A stretch of DNA of 53,558 nt from Fidelibacterota bacterium UBA2986 (GTDB lineage Bacteria > Fidelibacterota > Marinisomatia > Marinisomatales > AB-629-J13). The stretch lies in contig DEAI01000016.1 in NCBI GenBank assembly GCA_002346675.1, forward strand, positions 1 to 53,558, written 5' to 3'. Below the pieces are notes generated by a model, which saw only the letters and a list, made by a program, of their open reading frames with translations, was not told the origin of the DNA and made no database searches. Below, one piece after another: positions 34,793-44,683 of the stretch (positions are counted from its first letter, which is position 1; every line of letters begins with the position of its first letter). A program made the translations under genes and the position numbers.

Positions 34793-37296
34793 TTTTTCCT
34801 TCTTTTTCTTTTTTGCTTTGGCGCTGCTCTTTTTTTATTTATTAAATCGACAGCGATATCAAGAGTGAGGGAGTCAGGTGATTCGGTTTTTGGTAGAGAA
34901 GCATTTACTTTTCCATCTGTAATAAATGGGCCGTATCTACCGTCTTTTAAAATAAGCTCTTCCCCAGTGTCGGGATGTTTACCTAAAGTAGATAATTCAG
35001 AAGATTTTTTATTTCTCTGGGCTAGTGCCGTTACAGCTTCGTCAAGTGTTACTGTCAATGGAGTCGGTGGAGGTTTCAATGGAGCAGTAGATCTTCCACT
35101 GCGAATATAGGGTCCATAGCGTCCATAATCAGCGGTAACAGGTTCCCCAGTTTCAGGGTGAGTGCCAATTGTTTTTGGTAAGCCAATTAGTTTGATTGCA
35201 AACTCTAGATTAACATTTTCTATTTCCATACCCTTTGGAATGGATTTTCTTTTTGTTGATTCTGATGTTTCAATATAGGGTCCATATCTACCATTTTTTA
35301 ACAACAGCATTTCACCGCTTTCTGGATCATTTCCTAGCTCTACAATTGAAGATTCTATTGGGGTGCTTAGCAACTCCTTCACATTTTTATCAGATAGATC
35401 GCCCAAAGAAAAATCAAGAGGAATCGAACGACGGTTGTCCTCTCCAGCATCTATATAAGGTCCAAATCTTCCTAATCTTGCAATAAATCCTTCACCATTT
35501 GATGATGGTATTGGCATTGTGCATGCCTTTCGAATATCGATATCTTCTTCCAACATTTTTTCGAGCCCTTTAATCTTACTATCACCAAAATAAAAGTCAT
35601 TCATAAAAGGAAGCAGGTTTAGCTCTCCTCTTGAAATTTGATCTAACCTATCTTCAAGGTTTGCTGAAAAATCAATGTTAACGAGTGGCTCAAAATGATT
35701 TTCTAAAAGCTGAGTAACTGCAACGGCCACAAATGAGGGCATCAGCTTTCTTTTCTTTTGGTTAACATAATCCCTTTTTTGAATACCGCTGATAACAGAG
35801 TGATATGTAGAAGGTCTCCCGATTCCACGGTTAGCCATTTCCTTTATAAGAGAAGACTCCGAAAATCGAGGAGGTGGTTTAGTTGTATGAGAATCAACAG
35901 TTAATTTTTCACATGATAATTCATCTCCCTTATCTATTGGCGGTAAAACATCTTCATCATTGGACCTTCTCTCCGGTTGGCTTTCAATATATGCAAGTCT
36001 ATATCCAGGGAACTTAATCACTTTTCCTGTCGAACGAAATACAGCTTTTTGGTTTTGTAACAGAACGATAGTGCGTAAAATTTTTGCTGATTTCATTTGA
36101 CAAGCAAGAGTTCTCATACGAATTAGTCTATATAGATTGGCTGCATCATCCCCCAAAGAATTCTTAACCTCTTCAACGGATTTTATGGAACTGCCCGCAG
36201 GGCGAATTGCTTCATGAGCTTCTTGTGCATTTTTTACTTTTGATTTATAATAAATGGGCTTTTCTGGAAGGTATTCTTCGCCAAAGTTTGATTGTATGTA
36301 GGACCTCGCTGCTTGGACAGCTTCTGTGGATAGTTGAACAGAATCTGTTCTCATATAGGTAATAAAACCACTCTCATATAATTTTTGAGATGTTGACATA
36401 GTTCGCTGAGCAGAGAATCTAAGTTTCCTTCCCGCTTCCTGCTGAAGAGTACTAGTGATAAACGGAGGAGGAGGGTTTGAATTTTGGGGTTTTTCTTCTT
36501 TATTTAAGACAACCCAAGGTCCCGGATTTAATTCATCAATGAGTACCTTGGCCTGAGATTCACTAAGCATCATTACATTGTTTTTTTTCAGCTCTCCTGT
36601 AGAAGGATCAAAATCTTTTCCGATTGCAAGTTTCATGCCTGAAAGAGAATAAAGTACCGCCGTGAAGGGCTCTCCCTTATCTGTAAGCATTTCTGCTTTT
36701 AAATCAAAATAGGTTGCTTCCTTGAATCTCATCCTCTCCCGTTCACGATCCACAAGAATTTTTACTGCTGCAGATTGAACCCGCCCCGCAGAAAGCGATG
36801 ATTTGAGATTTGCAAGAGTTTTTTGAATTGTGCTCCAAAGTAGTGCTGAAATTTTATATCCTACCAATCTGTCAATTATTCTTCGGGCTTTTTGTGCTTC
36901 CACCAGATCATGATCTAGATCTCGGGGGTGTTTCATACCTTCTTTAACTCCTGAGCGGGTTATCTCAGTAAATTGAACTCGTTCGACCTGAGAGCCATCC
37001 ACCTCTTGAGCTAAATGGTGGGCAATCGCTTCCCCCTCACGGTCAGGGTCTGTTGCCAGATAAATTTTGGGAGCTTTTTTTGCTTTTTGTTTTAGTGATT
37101 TAATAAAATCTTTTTTATCAGAATAAACTTCAAGTTTGATAGAAAAGTTATTTTCTACATCCACTGCTAATTCATTTTTTGGAAGGTCTTTAAAGTGGCC
37201 AACACAAGAAATTACTTCAAATTCATCTCCAACAAACTTTGATATAGATTTTATTTTAGATGGAGACTCTACAATTATTAATGATTTTCCTGACAT
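34789..37296 (-). CDS. topA: DNA topoisomerase I (type IA)
   Basis: 835 residues. The TOPRIM domain contains Glu10 and DPDREGE (83-89) for Mg2+ binding. The catalytic tyrosine is Y314 in FITYMRTDSVQLS. Domains I-IV run to ~590. The C-terminal quarter has no C4 zinc fingers but at least four copies of a [NK]GRYGPYI-type repeat, the CTD seen in many bacterial TopAs, with a basic tail KQKRKRRKK. It relaxes negative supercoils. Upstream in the transcription direction is hisS. Strong call. Confidence 0.95.
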   Translation of the reverse strand: MSGKSLIIVESPSKIKSISKFVGDEFEVISCVGHFKDLPKNELAVDVENNFSIKLEVYSDKKDFIKSLKQKAKKAPKIYLATDPDREGEAIAHHLAQEVDGSQVERVQFTEITRSGVKEGMKHPRDLDHDLVEAQKARRIIDRLVGYKISALLWSTIQKTLANLKSSLSAGRVQSAAVKILVDRERERMRFKEATYFDLKAEMLTDKGEPFTAVLYSLSGMKLAIGKDFDPSTGELKKNNVMMLSESQAKVLIDELNPGPWVVLNKEEKPQNSNPPPPFITSTLQQEAGRKLRFSAQRTMSTSQKLYESGFITYMRTDSVQLSTEAVQAARSYIQSNFGEEYLPEKPIYYKSKVKNAQEAHEAIRPAGSSIKSVEEVKNSLGDDAANLYRLIRMRTLACQMKSAKILRTIVLLQNQKAVFRSTGKVIKFPGYRLAYIESQPERRSNDEDVLPPIDKGDELSCEKLTVDSHTTKPPPRFSESSLIKEMANRGIGRPSTYHSVISGIQKRDYVNQKKRKLMPSFVAVAVTQLLENHFEPLVNIDFSANLEDRLDQISRGELNLLPFMNDFYFGDSKIKGLEKMLEEDIDIRKACTMPIPSSNGEGFIARLGRFGPYIDAGEDNRRSIPLDFSLGDLSDKNVKELLSTPIESSIVELGNDPESGEMLLLKNGRYGPYIETSESTKRKSIPKGMEIENVNLEFAIKLIGLPKTIGTHPETGEPVTADYGRYGPYIRSGRSTAPLKPPPTPLTVTLDEAVTALAQRNKKSSELSTLGKHPDTGEELILKDGRYGPFITDGKVNASLPKTESPDSLTLDIAVDLINKKRAAPKQKRKRRKK

Positions 37297-37355
37297 AATA
37301 GCAAATAATTTAGTTTAATAAAATTAGTATAAAATATGATTAATCTTCTTTTCTT

Positions 37356-38627
37356 TTATAAAGAAAATGATTTTTTAAAGAAAGATGAAATTGAATTTAT
37401 ATCTATCATTGACTGGTCACTGGAACTCATTTGTTTTACGGTAACTTTATTTTGTTTCATCTCTTCTTCTCCCAAAATTAAAGCGTATTGAGCTCTCAAT
37501 TTATTGGCTTCCCTAAATTGAGACTTAACACTACGACGGAGAGAGTCCATTCCAATATAAAACCCCTCTTTTCTCAATATGTTTGAAAGAGAAATTCCCA
37601 TTTCTAGAGAATCTTTAGACATAGTGATGATAAAGATATCTGTTCTATTGGTATAGTTTGAAATTTGGGTTTCCCCTAAAGCAATTAAAATACGTTCAAC
37701 GCCTGCAGCAAATCCCATTGCGGGTGTTGGTTTTCCCCCTAAAGACTCAACTAAGCTGTCATATCTCCCTCCACCGCAAAGGGCATCCTGCCCTCCCAAT
37801 GAGTCAGATGTAATTTCAAACGTTGTCCTACTATAGTAATCTAGTCCTCGCACCATTCGGCTGTCTAGAATAAATGGAATTTCCATAATCTCTAACAGCT
37901 TAACAACATCCTGAAAGTGCTCTTGATCTTCATTTGTAAGATATTTGGTTATATCAGGAGCGTTTTTAAGCAAATCGATTTCTTCAGGTATTTTTGTGTC
38001 CAAGATTCTTAGGGGGTTTGTTTCAAGCCGCTTTTGGCTGATTTTTGAAAGTTTATTTCTAAGTGGTTTTATAAAATTTACTAACTCTCTACTGTACATT
38101 TCTCGGGCTATATTTGATCCGATACTGTTTATTTTTAACTTAAGTTTTGAGAGCCCAAGATCTGAGAGAAATAAATAAGCTGCAGAGATGATCTCAGCAT
38201 CCAATTCAGGGAAAGGTGACCCGATTGCCTCTATTCCGAACTGGTGGAACTGGCGCTGTCTCCCTTTTTGGGGCCTCTCCCTGCGAAATAAAGAGTCAAA
38301 ATAATATAATTTTGTAAGTGGCAATTCTGTTCCTAAATTGTGTTGAATGTAGGCACGAACTACTGGAGCAGTGAGTTCTGGTTTTAAGGTCAGAGAATCT
38401 CCATTGCGGTCTTCCCATGTGTACATTTCTTTGGTTACGATATCAGTTCCTTCTCCGACTCCTCTTGCAAATAATTCAGTTTTTTCAAACACCGGAGTCC
38501 TAATCTCTCGATATCCATATCTATGAATAAAATTTCGAAATGATTTTTCTATTTTTTGCCACTCTGAAGATTCCCCTGGAAGAATGTCTTTAGTACCTTT
38601 AACAGATCGAATTATATTTTTTGTCAT
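37356..38627 (-). CDS. hisS: Histidyl-tRNA synthetase
   Basis: 423 residues, typical bacterial length. Class II core with motif 1 (GYREIRTPVFE), motif 2 (FRRERPQKGRQRQFHQFGIEAIG, ~113-135), the HisRS-specific RGLDYYSRTTFE (~260-271) and motif 3 (AMGFAAGVERI), then the HGTP anticodon-binding domain ending with LGEEEMKQNKVTVK. It charges tRNA-His. The gene sits 59 bp upstream of topA and 3 bp downstream of a zinc-ribbon gene, so the minus-strand run from rarA to the Bax-like gene may be one long transcription unit. Confidence 0.95.
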   Translation of the reverse strand: MTKNIIRSVKGTKDILPGESSEWQKIEKSFRNFIHRYGYREIRTPVFEKTELFARGVGEGTDIVTKEMYTWEDRNGDSLTLKPELTAPVVRAYIQHNLGTELPLTKLYYFDSLFRRERPQKGRQRQFHQFGIEAIGSPFPELDAEIISAAYLFLSDLGLSKLKLKINSIGSNIAREMYSRELVNFIKPLRNKLSKISQKRLETNPLRILDTKIPEEIDLLKNAPDITKYLTNEDQEHFQDVVKLLEIMEIPFILDSRMVRGLDYYSRTTFEITSDSLGGQDALCGGGRYDSLVESLGGKPTPAMGFAAGVERILIALGETQISNYTNRTDIFIITMSKDSLEMGISLSNILRKEGFYIGMDSLRRSVKSQFREANKLRAQYALILGEEEMKQNKVTVKQMSSSDQSMIDINSISSFFKKSFSL

Positions 38628-38630
38628 GGC

Positions 38631-38954
38631 TCAGGTTCCTGATATGCCCTTAATAATGTCTTGCGTAATATTTCTGTAATTTTCAGGTATAAACACAGAA
38701 ATATTTGATCCGGTTTGATTTCCAGATATAACCCCAAATGCAAAATCAGTTTTTATATAATGTGGAATCTCGTCAGCTTTTAGTATTTCACAAATCATAT
38801 CAGCACAAATTCTATTTGTGACCGGCCCTAATTTTACCCATTTAATTTTTGATAAAGGTTTTTCTTTGGAAAGAAAAGAAACTAGTTTTTTATCACAATC
38901 AATACAGTTTTTAGTCCCCTTAATATATTCCGATTTACATTTTGGGCATATCAT
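38631..38954 (-). CDS. Small zinc-ribbon protein with DUF2007-like domain
   Basis: 107 residues. The N-terminal CxxC...CxxC zinc ribbon has cysteines 3, 6, 17 and 20. The rest (~36-104) resembles the DUF2007 putative signal-transducing domain, with KLGPVTNRICADMICEILKADEIPHYI and a conserved hydrophobic strand SNISVFIPE. Such domains are small alpha/beta units of unknown function. It is tightly packed between lptD and hisS (spacing 0-3 bp), so is surely co-transcribed. Function unknown. Confidence 0.8.
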   Translation of the reverse strand: MICPKCKSEYIKGTKNCIDCDKKLVSFLSKEKPLSKIKWVKLGPVTNRICADMICEILKADEIPHYIKTDFAFGVISGNQTGSNISVFIPENYRNITQDIIKGISGT

Positions 38955-41900
38955 TTAAAACGCTCTGCGACCATAAAGTCCGCTTTTTTGTTCAATTTTT
39001 AAATCTCTTAACATAGGAGATTTTACATTGATTTTTAAATACACTCCCTGCCCAAAACCGGAGGGAGTCCAGTTCAAAGATAGCTCCCAGCAGTGGAGAT
39101 CTCGATAAATTGAGAAACCATGGCTAACCAATTCTTTATCAAGAATATTAAACCGTGCAGAGTATTTTACCTTCCAGTTTTTTGTAACTTGAATATCAGT
39201 ATTTGTGTTGACCCAAAATGTTTCTCTGGGATTTGATGGGTTAGACTTATTGAGTGAATAGCTGAGATTTAGCGTTGTTGACCAAAAGTTGCCTGCGTTG
39301 TTTTTTGAAAAAATAGAGGAGTTTACATTATTTGTTTGTCTTGATAATTCTAATTCATCGAAATCAAGGGTGTCTGTTTCCGCCGTTAGAGCTTCTGTAT
39401 TTTCAGAATCCACCAAATTTCCTGAGAAACGAAAGCTCGTGGATATTCTTGCATTAATCAATCGTGGGAGTCTGTTCAATTCATTAATTCGCTTAAACTG
39501 ATTATTACTTTCTCTGATTTTGTAAAAGTCATGTGTCATAGATAAATCTAAATTTAGTTTGTTCCCCAGTTTTGTTCTCACCGATGATCGGAGATTTGAA
39601 AGTTTCAAAGAGTCTGCAACAAAATTGTAGCTTGTGGACATGTTCCAACTGAACAGGTCAATTTTTTTTTCATTTTCATCTTCACCAACTTTCGCCTGAA
39701 AAACATTGTTCAGTGACAAGCTCATGCTTTGAGATTTTGATTTTGGGGTGCTACCTGCGAGAGTCCCCTTGAAGCGGTCATGGAGCAAAATTTGTCCGCT
39801 GGTATCTGGGTTTTCCTGAAAATATCCAAATTTATATCCAAAGAGAGGCTCTGAAAAATCAGGAGTATATGAATACCCAATAGACGGAGATGCAACATGC
39901 CTCAGCCCCTTTAATTCACCAAAGATTAGTGGAAACATTCCGTAAAACTGAGTTCTTAAATTTAATCTAAATGAGCCTGTAGTTCGTGTAGCAAATCCCT
40001 GATTTTCTGTTGTTATAAGTGAATTTGTTAATGGATTTAAGTGAGAATCGAATGTTTTATTTACCCAGACATGCTTGAGGGATAAACTTGGATTTAGTGA
40101 AATGTATTTAAATATTTTCTGTGGAGCACTTATCCCAAAATTATGTGTGGCAATTGGGTCAGACTCAGTATATACTATTCCATCAGACCCGTCCATTTTC
40201 CAATGATATGAATAGGATGAGTCAGCCTGCCATAGTGTGTCAGACTCAAACTCAGTTCGCATTTTGTTAATGAAACTTGAAGAATAATTCCATGAAATAT
40301 TGTTGTACCATTTTTTAAAAGTTGACTTTTCCGGAAACAATTGACTTTGTCCATGACGAAAAGAGAGAGAAGGAAGGGTGTTATTTGTTATATTCATTTT
40401 TTGACCGGCTTTGTAGGGCTCTTGAAAAAAGACGGAGGTGGAATCAATTTTGTCTTCTGCCATAAGATCGTGGGTTGAAGACAAATTGATGCTAATAGAA
40501 TTTTTCCACTTTTTCCATTGCTTACTGTATGTTGCATTGGATACGGCCTGTTGTTTTAGTCTCACAGTGGGGTCAAGGCCGGTACTGCGGTTGTACTCAC
40601 CATTGCTGTAGTATCGTGCTCTAACATTAAGTTTTTGATCATTTCGCAAAACTTGGTTGTGATTCCAAGCTAAAACAAAATCCGTCTTTTTGTCATCGCC
40701 AATTTTTGTTATATCTTCCTGCGTTGATAGTAGTTGTCTTGTCTCGATGTTTAGATTTCCTCCATACTTATAACGTTTTTTGTATGAATTATATAGCTTG
40801 AATGTGAGACCCTGTCGGTCAGCAAAGCTTAGCAGCGCTTTGGAGTCCCAATAAGGACTAGGGGCCCAATAATATCCTAATCCATCAAGAAATTGGCCCC
40901 TGGAACTTGATTCTCCATAAGTTGGCATAATCCATCCAGAGTTTCTGTCTCCTTTTTGGTGGGGAAAAATAGCAAACGGAACACCAAAAATGGGGATACC
41001 TCCTACATAGAGGATTAAAGGTTGAGCAACCACCTTATCATCATTAATCATTTTCATTTTATCGCTGGAAAAGTGAAAATGGGGCAGCGCTAAATCACAG
41101 GTAGTATAAATACTTTCATCAATATAGTAGGTGTCTTCTCCCCAATTTCTTATCTCTTCCCCATAATAAAGCCCTTCTTCCATTTTGGTTTCTCCCATTA
41201 CAATCCGTCCGTTTTTACTTTCGAGGTTATATAAAATTTTGTCCCCTAACATTGGTTCTTTCCCTTTTTCGTTTACGGTAGGCCTAATGGGAATAGCTGT
41301 TGTATCATTTGGTGTGACTGGTAATGCATTTAATATATTTGATTTCATATCCATATTCATATAGCCCGCTGTTAAATTCATATCCTGAAAATCAATGGAA
41401 GCATTTTGTTCCAAATGTGTCACCTCTTCAGCGTTAAAGAATTGGATATTTTTGGATGAATAATTAATGGGAGATTCCGTTTTTTTATTTGAGGAATCGG
41501 GGATAAATGTTCCCTGAGCTCCTCCGGACACGACTATTTTTTCCATATCCTCTTTTTTGAACAGCATGGTGATCGTATCACCAGACACCTCGTTTGCTCC
41601 CTTGTAAACTGAGTCTTCAAAAACATGATAAAGAGAGGTCGCCATTCCCGCTAGTCGAAGTGAATCTAGTTTTCCATTAATGAAAAACCCTTTGAGAGTT
41701 TTACCATTCAGATCATTTACTATTTTTACAGAATCTCTTTGTATCAGACTATCGCTAACAAATTGTCTCCACCCAGACTGCGGAGAGGCCATATGTGCTT
41801 TTGATGGGATGAAAAGAGTTTTAAGTTGTTCATTTTCGTAGTTAAGTGAAATCTCAGAGCCACTAAGTTTTCTATCTCCATCAATAATTTCCGGAGAAAT

Positions 41901-42503
41901 TTTCAACATGGTTTCACCGTTATCTTTGCTATATAGCGCATGTCCGCAGGTTGCAACTCGTTCTGCTTCCTCAATGATTACATTTCCAATTGCTTCATAA
42001 GAGACAGCGTTTGATTTAGATTTTTTATGATAGCGAAGAGCATCAGCAAAAATGGTCTGATTTTGTTGGACCAGTTTTGTGTTTCCATCGGCATAACCGC
42101 TATCTGATTCAGTTAAATAAATCAATGAATCCGCTTTAAGATCATAGTCGTTATCCCAGATATGAACGTTTACAAAGTTTTTTAAAATATCTGCTCTTGA
42201 TAAAAATAACAATGAGTCGCAGGTGAGGGACATATCATTTTTAACAACCTGCGCATTGCCTGTAAGTGTCGCAATACCAGACTCTTCATTAAAAATGGCC
42301 TTTTGACAGGACAGTTGTAGCTCACCTTTTTTGAATAATACATCACCCCTGAGCTCTTGTACAGAGCCCCCGGCAATAGGCTTGTTTTCTAGAATATCAG
42401 CATGAATTAACCTTAAACGATCTTCAGATAATAGAAAATTGAACAAAATAATAAACAGTGATATTTTTTTTGAGCAGATGGAAAAAATATGCAAATTATT
42501 CAT
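38955..42503 (-). CDS. lptD: LptD/OstA-type LPS-assembly outer-membrane protein
   Basis: 1182 residues, at the large end for LptD. A signal segment (~1-27) is followed by a long OstA-like beta-jellyroll of repeated strands (ADILENKPIAGGSVQELRGDVLF, ATLTGNAQVV, AIGNVIIEEAERVATCGHALYS). The typical LptD junction is LILYVGGIPIFGVPFAIFPHQ with SGWIMPTYGESSSRG, and the C-terminal barrel ends LKINVKSP...SGLYGRRAF. LptD inserts lipopolysaccharide or a related glycolipid into the outer leaflet. Its presence supports a diderm cell with LPS-like lipids. The gene overlaps rarA by 8 bp (42496-42503). Confidence 0.9.
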   Translation of the reverse strand: MNNLHIFSICSKKISLFIILFNFLLSEDRLRLIHADILENKPIAGGSVQELRGDVLFKKGELQLSCQKAIFNEESGIATLTGNAQVVKNDMSLTCDSLLFLSRADILKNFVNVHIWDNDYDLKADSLIYLTESDSGYADGNTKLVQQNQTIFADALRYHKKSKSNAVSYEAIGNVIIEEAERVATCGHALYSKDNGETMLKISPEIIDGDRKLSGSEISLNYENEQLKTLFIPSKAHMASPQSGWRQFVSDSLIQRDSVKIVNDLNGKTLKGFFINGKLDSLRLAGMATSLYHVFEDSVYKGANEVSGDTITMLFKKEDMEKIVVSGGAQGTFIPDSSNKKTESPINYSSKNIQFFNAEEVTHLEQNASIDFQDMNLTAGYMNMDMKSNILNALPVTPNDTTAIPIRPTVNEKGKEPMLGDKILYNLESKNGRIVMGETKMEEGLYYGEEIRNWGEDTYYIDESIYTTCDLALPHFHFSSDKMKMINDDKVVAQPLILYVGGIPIFGVPFAIFPHQKGDRNSGWIMPTYGESSSRGQFLDGLGYYWAPSPYWDSKALLSFADRQGLTFKLYNSYKKRYKYGGNLNIETRQLLSTQEDITKIGDDKKTDFVLAWNHNQVLRNDQKLNVRARYYSNGEYNRSTGLDPTVRLKQQAVSNATYSKQWKKWKNSISINLSSTHDLMAEDKIDSTSVFFQEPYKAGQKMNITNNTLPSLSFRHGQSQLFPEKSTFKKWYNNISWNYSSSFINKMRTEFESDTLWQADSSYSYHWKMDGSDGIVYTESDPIATHNFGISAPQKIFKYISLNPSLSLKHVWVNKTFDSHLNPLTNSLITTENQGFATRTTGSFRLNLRTQFYGMFPLIFGELKGLRHVASPSIGYSYTPDFSEPLFGYKFGYFQENPDTSGQILLHDRFKGTLAGSTPKSKSQSMSLSLNNVFQAKVGEDENEKKIDLFSWNMSTSYNFVADSLKLSNLRSSVRTKLGNKLNLDLSMTHDFYKIRESNNQFKRINELNRLPRLINARISTSFRFSGNLVDSENTEALTAETDTLDFDELELSRQTNNVNSSIFSKNNAGNFWSTTLNLSYSLNKSNPSNPRETFWVNTNTDIQVTKNWKVKYSARFNILDKELVSHGFSIYRDLHCWELSLNWTPSGFGQGVYLKINVKSPMLRDLKIEQKSGLYGRRAF

Positions 42504-43800
42504 CCTTATATCTTTTGGGCCAATGTCTTTTCATTCGCTTTAAAATATAGGACTCATATCCTTGACCTGTAGGTCTATAAAATTCAGGTTTTATCCCTCT
42601 AGGCAAATAATTTTCTTCAATAAAATGATCTTCGAAATTGTGGGGATATTTGTAGTCTTTTCCGTGGTTCAGCGTACGCATTAAATCGGTTGGTGCATTT
42701 CTTAAGTGAGTAGGGACATTGGGTGCAGGGTTTTCTTTTGCTTTTTTTTGGGCTTTAAAAAAAGATTTATAGGAAGCATTAGATTTTTTTGCCCCTGCGA
42801 GAAATGTTGTTATCTGGGCAAGGATAATGGATGCTTCAGGCATCCCGATCAGGTGGACTGCCTGGAAGCCTGACACAGCGAGAGGTAACCCCTGAGGTTC
42901 TGCATTTCCTACATCCTCAGATGCGAGAATGACCAAACGCCTGGCAATAAACTCAGGCTGTTCTCCGCTCTCCAGCATGACAGCTAACCAATAAACAGCA
43001 GCGTCAGGGTCACTTCCTCGGACAGATTTAATAAATGCGCTGATAGTGTCATAATGGTAGTCCCCGGTTTTATCATAAAGTTGTGCTTGGGACTGGAGAG
43101 CTTCGCTAAGTACTGAATCTGTTATATCCCCTTCGCCATTTAAAAGTTTACAGGATATATCGAGTGTATTTAACATTTTACGGGCATCCCCGCCGGATGA
43201 CTGAACTAGCGATTTTCTGTTTGACTTGGAAAGTGAAAATTTTCCCTTACTTAGTACAACATCAGCGTCAAATGCGCGATTTAAAATAGTCTCTAAACTT
43301 TTATTTTCAAGAGGCTTTAATACCAAGACTTTAGAGCGGGATAATAGTGGGTTGATAATTTCAAACGAAGGATTTTCCGTTGTTGCTCCAAACATGATTA
43401 GTGTCCCATCCTCCACAGCATGAAGAAGAGCATCCTGTTGAGATTTACTGAACCTGTGAATTTCATCTATAAACAGGATTGTCTGGATATTAATTGACTG
43501 ATTTGCCTTACCTTTTTTAATAATATTTCGTAGATCTTTCACTCCACTGGAAACAGCAGAGAGCTCGTGAAGTTCTGCTTCAGCATGACGGCTAACAAGT
43601 CTAGCTAAGGTAGTTTTTCCTGTTCCAGGAGGCCCCCAAAATATTAGTGAAAAAAGTTGTTTACTTCCACAGAGCATCGATATAATCTTTTGTTTGCCGG
43701 TAAGGTGTTCCTGTCCCGTAAAATCATCCAAAGACTTTGGACGCACCCTCTCTGCCAGGGGTGGTAAATTAGAACTGAATAAAGATTCTAGAGGGTTCAT
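42496..43800 (-). CDS. rarA: Replication-associated recombination protein RarA (MgsA)
   Basis: 434 residues of the clamp-loader-like AAA+ family. It opens PLAERVRPKSLDDFTGQEHL (14-33), Walker A GPPGTGKTT (56-64), Walker B ILFIDEIHRF, sensor 1 FGATTENPSFEI, and the MgsA C-terminal part with SDPDAAVYWLAVMLESGEQPEFIARRL and PTHLRNAPTDLM. RarA acts at stalled replication forks with single-strand binding protein and recombination factors. The ATG is at 43798-43800, head of a minus-strand run that includes lptD, a zinc-ribbon protein, hisS and topA. Confidence 0.95.
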   Translation of the reverse strand: MNPLESLFSSNLPPLAERVRPKSLDDFTGQEHLTGKQKIISMLCGSKQLFSLIFWGPPGTGKTTLARLVSRHAEAELHELSAVSSGVKDLRNIIKKGKANQSINIQTILFIDEIHRFSKSQQDALLHAVEDGTLIMFGATTENPSFEIINPLLSRSKVLVLKPLENKSLETILNRAFDADVVLSKGKFSLSKSNRKSLVQSSGGDARKMLNTLDISCKLLNGEGDITDSVLSEALQSQAQLYDKTGDYHYDTISAFIKSVRGSDPDAAVYWLAVMLESGEQPEFIARRLVILASEDVGNAEPQGLPLAVSGFQAVHLIGMPEASIILAQITTFLAGAKKSNASYKSFFKAQKKAKENPAPNVPTHLRNAPTDLMRTLNHGKDYKYPHNFEDHFIEENYLPRGIKPEFYRPTGQGYESYILKRMKRHWPKRYKDE

Positions 43801-43912
43801 AGGTGGGGAAAATTTATTTTTGATTTAGTTATAATAAAAGTAATGAAAAGAAAAATATCTTACCTGATTATTAATTTGTTGTATAATTAAAGCAGACACA
43901 TAGTTCCAGAAA
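43801..43912. promoter_or_regulatory. Divergent promoter region between rarA run and ABC exporter
   Basis: 112 bp between divergent starts. TATAAT hexamers occur at 43830-43835 and 43882-43887 on the plus strand, the second 26 nt before the ATG at 43913, but no matching -35 hexamer is seen at 17 bp. They are suggestive -10 elements only. Confidence 0.35.
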
Positions 43913-44683
43913 ATGATTGAAGTACAACAACTGACAAAAGAATTTAACCTGAACAGAAAACAGAGAAAAGAATCTGGAAATTCTCATACAAGAAAAGTTA
44001 TAGCGGTTAACAAAGTCAGTTTTCAATGTAGGCCTGGGAGAATTTTTGGCCTTATTGGCCCAAACGGAGCAGGGAAAACTACTATTTTGAGGATGATAGC
44101 TACCATGCTTCGCCCAACGTCAGGAACTATTTTTATTCAAAATGAAGATAGTGTGAAGCATCCCGAAAATGTCAGAAAAAATCTTGGGTTTCTTTCAAAC
44201 AACACCGGGCTCTATGACCGTTTAACTGCTGAAGAAATGATAAAATATTATGCAGATTTAAATGGGATGGAACCACCAAAATTTATTAAAAGAAAAAGTG
44301 AATTATATAGGCTTCTACAGATGGAGGATTTCATTCACCGGAGAATTGCAAATCTTAGCTCTGGGATGAAACAAAAAGTTTCCATCGCCAGAACTATTAT
44401 TCACAACCCTCCTGTGGTTGTCTTTGATGAGCCCACAACAGGGTTAGATGTATTGTCCTCCAGAGCTATTGTAGAATTAATATTGAGATGTCGCGATGAA
44501 GGGAAAACCGTTATTTTTTCATCCCATCGGATGACGGAAGTAGAAAATTTGTGTGATGACATTGCAATATTACATAGGGGTAAAATATTTTTTCATGATA
44601 CAATTGAAGCATTCAAAAATCAAATGAAAACATCTACATTGGAAGAGGAATTTATTCGACTAACTCGGGGAGATAATAGGTGA
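43913..44683 (+). CDS. ABC transporter ATP-binding protein, NatA-like
   Basis: 256 residues. Walker A GPNGAGKTT (~48-56), signature LSSGMKQKVSIART, Walker B VVVFDEPTTGLD and the H-loop SSHRMTEVENL are all intact. The basic linker NRKQRKESGNSHTRK before the Walker A domain is unusual. It pairs with the adjoining ABC-2-type permease, whose GTG start overlaps this stop codon (GTGA), so both are translated together. The NatAB type exports Na+ or small molecules; the substrate is not certain. Confidence 0.9.
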   Translation: MIEVQQLTKEFNLNRKQRKESGNSHTRKVIAVNKVSFQCRPGRIFGLIGPNGAGKTTILRMIATMLRPTSGTIFIQNEDSVKHPENVRKNLGFLSNNTGLYDRLTAEEMIKYYADLNGMEPPKFIKRKSELYRLLQMEDFIHRRIANLSSGMKQKVSIARTIIHNPPVVVFDEPTTGLDVLSSRAIVELILRCRDEGKTVIFSSHRMTEVENLCDDIAILHRGKIFFHDTIEAFKNQMKTSTLEEEFIRLTRGDNR

